From Plotosus lineatus (lineage: Eukaryota; Chordata; Actinopteri; Siluriformes; Plotosidae): a stretch of 64,000 nt of DNA. Shown piece by piece: positions 13,600 through 24,474 of the stretch (its first letter is position 1; each line of letters begins with the position of its first letter). A program made the position numbers and the translations under genes. The notes under the pieces are model-generated. The model saw nothing but the letters and a program-made list of their open reading frames with translations, was not told the origin of the DNA and made no database searches. The stretch lies in contig CM045732.1 in NCBI GenBank assembly GCA_024760905.1, positions 50,515,996-50,579,995 of the forward strand, read 5' to 3'.

Positions 13600-14327
13600 C
13601 AGTCATCGCCTTCCGACCGCTTTTGGTTCTGGCAGACCGGTCGTAAATCGATCTGGTTGTATGTCGACTTTCCATCCAAATACACTCATGCAAAACAAAA
13701 ACAGGTGAATAAATCTCACGCATTTAAATCTATAGATCTATTTTCAATTCCTCAATGTGACACGCAGTGGAGAGCCAATCCTTTCTGTACTCCACTGTGT
13801 GGGCGGGTCCGATAGCTTCAAACTCCAATTTTATTGGATTATAACAACAACCACAGACTGTGCGTGTTGTTTTTGAGTAAAGAGATAAATTTGCCTCGTT
13901 TTGATCAGCTCATTTCCACGAAGCCAAGCACAGCTGGCAAGCAAACACAAATGGACAGACATGGATAAACTTCAACCTGCAGACCAGCTGATTGCCAAAA
14001 CTTGGGATGCGCATCCTGTCACAAACACTGCATCGCGTGAGTCCAATAAAATTAGAGTTTCAAGGTATCGGACCCGCCCACACAGAAAGGATTGGCTCTC
14101 TGCTTCGCGCCACAGTGACGTGGCATTGAAAGTAGATAAATAGATTTGCTCTGAGCTCTGAGCAGTTAGAAAGTGAAGCTGCATCATCTCCTGCTTGGCC
14201 TTTTAAGCAGCACAAACTGTCGTACGCAACACTCGCACTGCACTGCTATGAATCATGCTTCACGACTTTTGGGGTCGTAAAGTCGATCAGCCATAACTCG
14301 CATAGGTCATAAGTCGACGACTCACTG
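13600..14327. mobile_element. Fold-back TIR element
   Basis: Outer ends cagtcatcgccttccgaccg and (inverted) cagtgagtcgtcgacttatg are imperfectly inverted. An internal pair of long inverted arms lies at about 13743-13838 and 14042-14135 (for example gagccaatcctttctg against cagaaaggattggctc). No transposase frame. It directly follows the Tc1 fragment and is followed by a (TA)n tract. Confidence 0.78.

Positions 14328-14329
<2 letters not shown>

Positions 14330-14386
<57 letters not shown>
14330..14386. repeat. (TA)n microsatellite
   Basis: Pure TA tract between the fold-back element and a type B SINE. Confidence 0.96.
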
Positions 14387-14388
<2 letters not shown>

Positions 14389-14662
14389 ATCTCAGCCGAT
14401 TCTGGGCGAGTGCACCTTCGACAGCTCACCAGGACATTGCAGGGCAAAAACACTCTGACAGTTATGCAGCTACTCTTGACATAAGTCAACAATGGTTCTT
14501 TTACAGGAACCTCTCACCACAGACAGTGAGAGACATGGCTGGCCTTTGATAACCCAGTTAGCTGCACTGAGGGGACAGTGACAACCCGCTGAGGGTGGGG
14601 CTTGAACCCCCAACCTTGGGATCAGTGATCCAGCACCTTTACCACCAGGCCACCACTGCCCC
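14387..14662 (-). mobile_element. SINE type B
   Basis: Inverted: catctcagccgattctgggc, caacaatggttcttttacag, ttagctgcactgaggggaca, gcttgaacccccaaccttgg, head inverse accaccaggccaccactgcc. It starts in a (TA)n tract. Confidence 0.86.
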
Positions 14663-14901
14663 AAGATAGATATATATTTAGAGAAAGAAAGTACCCAGTG
14701 CAGGACTGACTAAATTGTGTCATTGTTCATTTATTTTCTGGGTGCCTGGGAGGCTGGTGTCCAGAGTTACATAGTTGATGGCTTATGATCGGTAATTCAG
14801 CACCTTTCCACTGGGCCACCACTGCTTCGTTTCCATTATATTAAAACCAATAAAGGGAGAATATATCTAGATCAATGTATTTTTGTAATATTTTGTATGT
14901 A

Positions 14902-15306
14902 CAGTCGGCCCCCAATTTACGAAGACCCCTTTGTACGAAATCCCCGGATTATGAAAAACATTTTCTTGAGTTTCCGTCCCCGAAATACGAAACAACCCCT
15001 CTTACGAAAAGAAATTCAAAATTCAAACGCGCCAATCAAAATTTCACACGAAGCGTGAGTTGCTCTCTCATTGGCTGTCTCTCAGCATCCCGCCCCGCTG
15101 GCCTCCCAGAGAGAGACAGAAGAAGCTTCACGCTTTAGTTTTTAGTTTAGCTTTTTAAGTTGTTTTAATTCAGTAAATGTTTAATAAATGTGGGTGCATT
15201 TGTGCTCATCTGGAATTCCGATCCCTCAAGGAATCAAATTAAAGTTGAGTTTGTCAAGCAGGGAATGTGCTTTGAGTTTACATCTTGTGGGTGTGGCCCG
15301 CAGTGC

Positions 15307-15349
<43 letters not shown>

Positions 15350-15703
15350 AATAACGCTTTAGTTTTTAGTTTAGTTTTTTAAGTTGTTTTAATTCAGTAA
15401 CTGGTCAAGCAGGGAATGCGTTTTGAATTCATGTCTTGTGGGCGTGGCCTGCAGCGTGCGGGCGCCCGCGCGGGACAGAGAGAGACAGACAGAGAGAGAG
15501 AGAGAGAGAAGGAATAACGCTTTAGTTTTTAGTTTAGTTTTTTAAGTTGTTTAATTCAGTAAATGTTTAATAAATGTGGGTGCATTTGAGCTTATCTGGC
15601 ATCCCGATCCCTCAAGAAATCAAATTAAAGTTGAGTTTGTCAAGCAGGGAATGTGCTTTGAATTTCACTTCTTGTGGGCGTGGCCCGCAGCGCACAAAAG
15701 AGA

Positions 15704-15770
<67 letters not shown>

Positions 15771-16068
15771 ATAAAAAATGTTTAATCATGGTTTAATTAA
15801 TAAATATGTTAATAAAATTGTTTAATATGTTAATAAAATGGTTTAATGGTTTAATAAATAATTTTCTTTTACTTTTAACACATATTTCTTACAAAATTGG
15901 TGTACTTTTATCATTTTTAAAGGGTTTATGGGGTTTATCCAGTTCAAAGACTGGAGACTTGGAACGAATTAGGTGTTTAACATGTAAGCTGCAACCCCTA
16001 CTTACGAAATCCCTGCAATACGAAAGGGGCTCTGGAACGGATTAATTTCGTAAATTGGGGGCCGACTG
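14902..16068. mobile_element. Non-autonomous TIR element with three internal tandem units
   Basis: Perfect-looking ends cagtcggcccccaatttacg (14902) and its inverse ending at 16068, flanked by TA. The interior holds three head-to-tail copies (about 15126-15346, 15347-15509, 15510-15735) of a block with gctttagtttttagtttag, tgtcaagcagggaatg and a terminal (GA)n tract. No coding frame. The pattern suggests a MITE-like derivative of a pogo/Tigger-type element. Confidence 0.86.
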
Positions 16069-16207
16069 TATTACATATTTTTGAACGGTCAGTTTGCGAC
16101 ATTAAATTTTCATTCTGATCACACTCCCATACAAGTACAAATCTACAACATGTCATCATTATGAGTCTCCAAAACAAACAAAAAATCTTGTTTTAGTTTA
16201 GTTTTAT

Positions 16208-16556
16208 TTTTTTGGCTGGGATTCTTCCTCTTTGTTTTCCTAATTTAGTTGTATCCAATTTACATCCATCAAGTTTCTTACCTTCCCCATCACACCCCTC
16301 CACCAACCAGCGATGGGTGGAAGCATGCACACGCTCCCTCCATGTTAATGCTAGCCACCCACCCCTTTCAAACTGCTGTGCATGTATATTTTGGGAGTGG
16401 TCTAACACACTCAGAGGTAGGAGGTCACAGACACCTGCTGGCGATTGCTGTGAGTGACAGAGAAGTGAACGTATGCTGCCCCCCCCTCAAAAATCCATCC
16501 ATGACTGGGAGTATATGGGTGGCTGTGGCATTAACCCAGACTTGAACTTGCAATGG
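16208..16556 (-). mobile_element. Dispersed repeat family D, copy 2
   Basis: Same order of blocks as the copy at 9322: tatccaatttacatccatca, ttaatgctagccacccacc, ggtctaacacactcagag, gtggcattaacccagacttg. Two copies within 7 kb establish that it is a repeat. Confidence 0.7.
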
Positions 16557-18033
16557 GTTTAAAACCACACTGTTATTCGTCACAGTTTACCTACATAGGG
16601 AACTCCCCAAGATCCTAATAGGATTAATTGGTGCAGCAAACTCAGTGAGTGAAGTTCAGGGGGCTATTTTGATAATTGAAACAGAGGTGTGTGTCTATGT
16701 GGGGGGTGGGGGTGGGTGGTTCACCACTCACCCCCTACCCATGCTTGCTTCCTTCCCATTAGATGATAGACCATCAACAGTCTAACATTCAAGCTTCTGA
16801 CTTACCTCTCAATCCACTACTGTGCGACAATTCATCAGATAATAGGAATGCATTTACTGATCTTTGCAAAATGAACTTCACTATTTTCCTTTTTTTTTTT
16901 CCACACAGAGAAAATGTGATATTTAGTATTAGCTTTGTATTCCACTCAAATTTGGCCCTTCAATTTAATGATCATGTCAAACCCTTTTATGGTAAATCTT
17001 TCAGTTCTGTTTTTTCAATTTTGAGGTTGTTTTTATTATGGAAATATTTCACTGCAAGCCAAAAATCTGTCAAAAGCAGTGGGGAATGAGACTTCTTCTC
17101 TGAGACTACACACTGCGTGGGCTTGAGTTCTGTAGACACCGAGAATAAGCCAAAAAACATTGCTAGGGATTCAGATCGCACTCTGCGAAACTACGACTGC
17201 TGAAGCAAAAACACACACATGCTTTCAAGGTCAACCTGGCTTTTCAAAAGTGAGAGCAATATAATATATTCATCATGCTTTTATAAGACCTTATAAAATA
17301 TCCTTTTAAATGTAAACTTGTAAATAGAGTGCTCCATCAGATTTAATGGTTTTACACGACTGCAGATGTATTTGCTCTGAATCATTATTTGCATTAATTA
17401 AAGAGAGCGTGAGAGAGAGCGCGCGTGTGTGTGTGTGTGTGTGTGTGTCCAGTTCAGTTTGCTGAATCCATACAGTGGGAAGGGACAAGCATTTTTCTGT
17501 ATATAAGTCCTTGTGCCCGGACTGAATGTGGGCTTTGGATTTAATCTTCCATCGCCTTCCATGATCTGCACTGACCAGTCGTCCTTTGGGCTCACAAGAA
17601 CATCCTGATTGCTAATTTCCACCATTCAGTGATGTGCAGAGTGGAGCACACTCAAGCTATAAGTGTTCAAAGACAGACTCTGTAGTGTAGTGTAGATGCA
17701 AAAAATGTGAAACTGAAAGTAGGAGACCTGCATTTGAGGTCATATGTCTTTGAATGTATCCATAGTATGGTTTAAAATGCTTATGGTATTACTATACAGG
17801 GACGGCATGATCTGATTGGTCCACTATTTTAGGATTAAAGGTCATCATTTGGAATGGATTGTCAAGTTTGTCATGGTTACTTGTAGCAGACGATGTAATT
17901 ATTCCAAGCTTTAAAATGGAAAAATAAGTAATTAAAATCACATTATAGTTTGCTCTTCTTATATTCCAGTGTAGTACATTCTATAGTAATTAATAAGTTA
18001 TTGCAGGCAGTTCTTGTTTTACTTTCTGCTTTT

Positions 18034-18262
18034 TCCCTTTTTCAGGGGTTGCCATAGCAAATCATCTGAGTCGCACATTTGATTTGGCATAGGTTTTTAC
18101 GTCGGATGCCCTTCCTGACGCAGCCCTTTAGCAAGGGAAAGAAACACACTGACGGCTTTGCAGCTACTCTTTATGAAAGTCAGCAATGGTTCTTTTACAT
18201 GAACCTCTCCCCATAGACAATGAGAGACATGGCCAGCCTTTAATAACCCAGGCGCTTGAGTC
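18034..18262 (-). mobile_element. SINE type C
   Basis: Inverted: ctttttccctttttcagggg, ttttacgtcggatgcccttc, gcagccctttagcaagggaa, then type B body up to ataaccc. Confidence 0.83.
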
Positions 18263-20703
18263 ATATATTTCCAGATAGCTGACCTAACATGAAGCAAGGA
18301 GAGTGATGGGAATAAGTGTTTTATTCTGTCTACACTCACTGACTTGTAAAAATTAAAGAATATAATTATAATAATAATAATCATCATCATCATCGTAATT
18401 ATAATAAAAATAATGTATTTTTTAAAATGAAGCCTGTGCCAAGTCACAATTGGTGGGGAAAAAAGTTTTTAGCATCAAATAGTTTCATTCCAAATTTTGT
18501 TGCTTTTCATGGAATAAGTCTCTACTGGAATGAATAAAAAATCCGATCAACTAGCTTTACTGTTTGGCTTAGCACAAGCAGCAAACCTTTCCATTTTGTT
18601 TCTGTAGTGACGGAGTAAATAATAGTTATTACAGTATACAGTATACCTAATAATAACTTAATAAGAGCCAGTCAGAAGTATTTGCTCCTATCAAAATGAG
18701 ATGGATGGAATAATAAGCAATGAGGTGAAGAGTAATGAGGGTTTTTTTTTTTTTTTTTTTTTTTTTTTTGGCATGATGGCTTCATCGGCTGAGGTACATA
18801 ACACCATCCAAAGCATTTTTCCAAGAAAAATAATTTTCCAGATCATACAAAAAATTGATTTATTATTTGTTCTAAATATTTTTAAAATATTATACATAAT
18901 ATAGGTAGTCTGGAATATGTGATAATTATTCTTGCTACTAAGTGTACTTTGGTATTACTGTACATGAAGGCAATTTTTTTTGTACCACAGACACTCACAT
19001 CATTATGTTGCTGACGAGCTAGTTAGAGTCCATGACCTCTATGACATCAGAATGTCTTACAGTTAGTGCCATTCTCAATTCATTCTAGACACAAAAAGCA
19101 ACAAAATATTTCAAGTATTTTAATGGTAAAAATCTATTTTTTATTTTCAATAATCACATTTTTTTTCACCAAACACATCTTTATTTGCATGAAAGAAAAG
19201 AGTGTGCATGAACATGTAAGTGGGCAGATATTTCCTTTTTCATCAGGGGGAGAGAAGAACACAAATATTACAAGATAGAAAGGTTACTATGCTCTGTGGC
19301 AGATGGGTCCACCATGTCTGAAGCCCTGCAGCCTTGTACAGTAAAGATTTACGCTATTGTATTCCTCTATTCTAATCTCTTTGCTTACAACAGGATAAAT
19401 ATTGAAAAAATAAAACTAAGTTTACAGCTCAGGGCTGCAGTGTCTCGGCAATCTGCTGTAGGGCGTGGCTGATCTCACTTGTTTGATACTTGTAAGGGAG
19501 AACTTGTGAATAATTACGTAAATCATTCAGTAGCAGCAATTCAGTAATGTAGTCATCTGATTACAATGATGCAATATAATTATTTGATGGGTTTCCTTCA
19601 ATCAGAAACAAGAAAATCTCTTGAATTAATTATAATAATTAAGTGCAGTTAGTTTGCAGTTATATGCATGACATGCAAATGAAGTGAAGCCAGAGATTTT
19701 ATGCTCTATACTGTACCCATGTATCTTTGAATAGATTGTTAGACTTACTTTGCCATAACATTTTCATAACCCTTGCATTTTGAACAAAAAAGAGGTAAAA
19801 ATAATAAATGTGAGAATTTGAGCCAGTGCCCTAGAAAGCACAATGCCTTTGCTCTATTTTTAGTTCAAGATTAAGTGTTTCACTGAGAGGATGAAAGATG
19901 AAGACCAGTGACTGCCAGGTGATATGCAGGATAATTTGACTTACGATGGTTCCACTGACCTTCACAGTGGGTAAGCTTACGGCTAGGTGGTCAAGGTACA
20001 AAGAAGGTGAGACTAGATACAAGCCGAGAGAAGCTCAGGAATAGTCTAATTCAGTGATTACAATCCTACTCCCCTTTACTGCTGAACTTTAGCCTGACAG
20101 CCATTTGCTGCTTGACTGTAATGCCATTTTAAAAAAAAAAAAAGTAAGTTTCAGTTGTATTTTAGCTTGTGTCCTAAATTTTATATGTAAAAATGCAAGA
20201 CACAGACAAAATTTGTGCTTTATTATAACTTTTTGATTTAGTAGCAGGTGCAAAATGAGCATGGAAAGGGTTTAAGTGAAATAAAAAGGCAAATCTGACA
20301 AATTTGCTGGCTACACATGAATATGTATATATTTTCTTTGTTGGGTGGGTTTTGTTTACATTTTTTAAGTTGTGGTCTGCTTGAATAAGTTTAACAGTTT
20401 ACATTATCCAGTTTGACTTTTGTTTCTGTCTCGTGAGTGCGCAAAATCAGAAAACAGGATGTGCTCCATAGTTCATATAGGAGAAGACAATGGCAATAAT
20501 CAAATATAAAATAATACATTTCTGAATTAACTAAAACTAGGCACATTTACACATAACATGAGCTTCTCATTACATCCAGCAAACAAACATTGGCTCATTT
20601 ACATGAATGAACGTTATAACCCTCTGTTTATTCATATGCAAATTACTTCTGTATTTACCTTAACATATATCCCGAATCACGTGCAACTTTTCACGGGCAC
20701 TAA

Positions 20704-23700
20704 CCAGTGTCTCTCCCCCTTATGCCGGTCCCAAGCCCGGATAAATGCAGAGGGTTGCGACAGGAAGGGCATCCGGCGTAAAACTTCTGCCACATTTAAA
20801 AATGCAAATGATCAAAACAAAATTCATACCGGATCGGTCGAGGCCCGGGTAAACAACGACCGCCATCAGTGCTGTCAACCAACAGGGTGCTGATGGAAAT
20901 TGGACTACTGTTGGTCGAAGACGTCGAAGAAGGAGAGGCGGGAGGCGTGTCCGTAGGCAGAGAGAGAAGAGGAAATGCGTGAGCCTCGGACTGAGAGTAG
21001 GGACTTTGAATGTTGGAACTATGCAAGGAAAAGATAGGGAGCTGGCTGACATGATGCAGAGGAGGAAGGTGGACATACTGTGTGTTCAGGAGACAAGGTG
21101 GAAAGGTAGAAAGGCTAAAAGCTTAGGAGCAGGGTTTAAACTGTTTTATAATGGTGTGGATGGGAAGAGAAATGGAGTAGGAGTCATCTTGAAGGAGGGG
21201 TTTGTCAGGAATGTTCTAGAAGTGAAAAGAGTGTCAGACAGAGTGATGAGTCTCAAGTTAGAAATTGAAGGCGTGATAGTCAATGTTGTTAGTGCTTATG
21301 CCCCACAGGCAGGATGTAAGCTAGAAGAGAAGGAGAGATTCTGGAGTGAGTTAGATGAAGTGATGCAGAGTACCCCAGAGGTGAAAGAGTGGTCATTGGA
21401 GCAGACTTCAATGGACATGTTGGTGCAGGCAACAGAGGGGACGAGGAAGTGATGGGCAGGTTTGGTATCCAGGACAGGAACACAGAAGGACAGATGTTGA
21501 TCGATTTTGCAAAAAGGATGGAAATGGCTGTGGTGAATACTTTCTTCCAGAAGAAACAGAAGCATAGGGTGACTTATGAAAGTGGAGGTAAGAGCACACA
21601 GGTAGACTACATCTTGTGTAGGCGATGTAATTTGAAGGAAGTCAGTGACTGCAAAGTAGTAGTGGGTGAGAGTGTTGCCAAACAGCATAGGATGGTGGTG
21701 TGCAGGATGACACTGATGGTGAGAAAGGTGAAAAAGGCAAAGGTAGAGCAGAAGACAAAGTGGTGGAAGCTGAAAAGGAAGAGTGTCGTGTTGTCTTCAA
21801 GGAGGAGTTGAAACAGGCTTTGGGTAGTCAGGAAGTGCTTCCAGAGGACTGGACAACCACAGCCAATGTGATCAGGGAGACCGGTAGGAGAGTATTTGGT
21901 GTGTCCTCTGGAAGGAAAGTAGATAAGGAAACTTGGTGGTGGAATGAGGAAGTGCAGGAGTGTGTACAAAAGAAGAGGTTAGCCAAGAAGAAGTGGGACA
22001 TTGAGAGGACCGAAGAGAGTAAACAGGAGTACAGGGAGACACAGCGTAAGGCGAAGGTAGCAGTGTCAAAGGCCAAACAGAGGGCGTATGATGACTTGTA
22101 TGATAGGTTGAACAGTAAGGAGGGAGAAAATGATCTATACAGGTTAGCACAGCAGAGAAATAGAGATGGGAAAGACGTGCAGCAAGTTAGAGTGATAAAG
22201 GACAGAGAGGGAAATGTATTGACAGAAGTGTGCTGGGAAGATGGAAAGAGTACTTTGAAGAGCTGATGAATGAGGAAAATGAGAGAGAAAAAAGAGTAGA
22301 AGGGGTGACCGTTGAGGAGCAGGAAGTAGCAAAGATTAGTAAGGGAGAAGTGAGGAGGGCATTGAAGAGGATGAAGAGTGGAAAGGCAGTTGGCCCTGAT
22401 GACATACCAGTTGAGGTATGGAAGTGTCTAGGGGAGGTAGCAGTAGATTTTCTGACAAGAATATTCAACAAGGTCTTAGAAAGTGAGCAGATGCCAGAGG
22501 AATGGAGGAGAAGTGTGCTTGTGCCCATTTTTAAGAACAAGGGCGATGTACAGAGTTGTGGCAACTACAGAGGGATAAAGTTGATGAGCCATACAATGAA
22601 GCTATGGGAAAGAATAGTGGAAGCAAGACTAAGGGCAGAGGTCAGCATTTGTGAACAACAGTTTGGTTTCATGCCAAGAAAGAGCACCACAGATGCAGTG
22701 TTTGCTTTGAGGATGTTAATAGAGAAGTACAGAGAAGGTCAGAAGGAGCTGCATTGTGCCTTTGTGGATCTGGAGAAAGCATATGACAGGGTGCCGAGAG
22801 AAGAACTGTGGTATTGTATGAGGAAGTCTGGAGTGACAGAGAAGTATGTTAGAGTGGTGCAGGACATGTATGATAGATGTAAGACAGTGGTGAGGTGTGC
22901 TGTCGGTGTGACAGAAGAGTTCAAGGTGGAGGTGGGACTACATCAAGGGTCAGCTCTCAGCCCCTTCTTGTTTGCTATGGTGATGGACAGGCTAACAGAT
23001 GAGGTTAGACAAGAATCTCCATGGACTATGATGTTTGCAGATGACATTGTGATCTGTAGTGAGAGCAGAGACCAAGTGGAGGAAAATCTAGAGAGGTGGA
23101 GGTATGCCCTGGAAAGGAGGGGATTGAAGGTTAGTCTTAGTAAGACAGAATACATGTGTGTGAACGACAAGGACCCAAGAGGAACTTTGAGGTTACAGGG
23201 GCAGAGATAAAGAAGGTGGAGGATTTTAAGTACTTAGGCTCAACAATCCAGAGCAATGGAGAGTGTGGAAAAGAGGTGAAGAAGCGGCGTGCAGGCAGGT
23301 TGGAATGGATGGAGAAAAGTGTCCGGTGTGATGTGTGATAGGAGAGTATCGGCAAGAATGAAGGGAAAAGTGTACAAGACGGTGATGAGGCCAGCAATGT
23401 TGTATGGTTTAGAGACAGTGGCCCTGGGGAAAAGACAGGAGTCAGAGTTGGAGGTAGCAGAGATGAAAATGTTGAGGTTCTCTTTGGGAGTAACGAGGAT
23501 GGATAGGATCAGAAATGAGTACATCAGAGGGACAGCACATGTTAGATGTTTTGGAGACAAAGTCAGAGAGGCTAGATTGAGATGGTTTGGACATGTACAG
23601 AGGAGGGATAGTGAGTATATTGGTCGTAGGATGCTGAGGTTGGAACTACCAGGCAAAAGGCCCAGAGGAAGACCAAAGAGAAGATTTATGGATGCAGTGA

Positions 23701-23826
23701 AGGCGGACATGAAGGTCGTTGGAGTAAGAGTAGAAGATGCAGATGATAGGGAGAGATGGAGGCAGATCATTTGCTGTGGCGACCCCTGAAGGGAACAGCC
23801 GAAAGGAAAAGAAGAAGAAGAAAGAA
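20704..23826 (+). mobile_element. RTE-like LINE, copy 1, near full length but degenerate
   Basis: Contains a 5' non-coding part (20704-20978), an APE-type endonuclease (LRVGTLNVGTM, CVQETRWKG, GADFNGHVG, VDYILCRRC), then a reverse transcriptase (GPDDIPVEVW, FVDLEKAYDRVP, HQGSALSPFLF, FADDIVICSES at about 23033), and a C-terminal part ending in CGDP. The 3' end is a short conserved tail (gtggcgacccctgaaggg) running into GAA repeats. The orientation matches the host gene. It is dead through several frameshifts. RTE clade is my best judgement from the architecture and the short tail with a GAA microsatellite; the precise family is unverified. Confidence 0.88.
20979..23789 (+). pseudogene. Broken endonuclease-reverse transcriptase ORF of LINE copy 1
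   Basis: The reading frame is spread over six overlapping pieces: 20979-21452, 21389-21811, 21700-22266, 22230-23210, 23156-23338 and 23289-23789. This implies at least five frameshifts, near 21390, 21770, 22230, 23200 and 23290. The catalytic FADD box is still readable. The protein would nick DNA and reverse-transcribe the element RNA if intact. Confidence 0.85.
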
Positions 23827-24474
23827 GAATTACTGTCTAACTTTTTTTTTTTTTTTTAATTCTTCATGATGAAGCTTGTATTTACAATGTCATTTTGATA
23901 CGTAAAGGTGTATACTGGCCTCTGTTAAGTTTGGATATAATTTCCCTATAAGGGTATAGGAAGTGTGTATTGTATAGAGCTTTTTGTTAAAGCTGGAGTA
24001 AATGAATGAAAGGATGGAGTCATCGGAGGGATTTACTAAACTTTACTGTTCACCATGTTCCTCACTTGACTGATGGAGTGGCATGTTTTTTTTTTTTTTT
24101 TTTTTTTTCTTTTTTTTTTTATATATATTCGCCCCATGCCTGTTTGGGAGATCCCACCATGTTTGCAAAAACAAGGATGTTGTCCTTTCATCACCATCAT
24201 CATTTGGTCACACTATTTATTATACCTTCACAGATTTGCATTGTGGGTTTTTTCATGATGCCAATAAATTTTACAATCAAGCTATTGAACTGATTAAGAT
24301 GAGCAAAGATTTACAGGTATTGCCCACCATTCCTATTGCCTGTCTCTGGTGTTGGGACAGTGGATTGCATTTGGAATAGAATTATGCCACACATATTTTA
24401 TTTTGTGAAAAATGTGAAGTTATTGCCAGTTAAATACAGTAGAAAATAAAAAAAAAAATTACAAACCAATGCAG

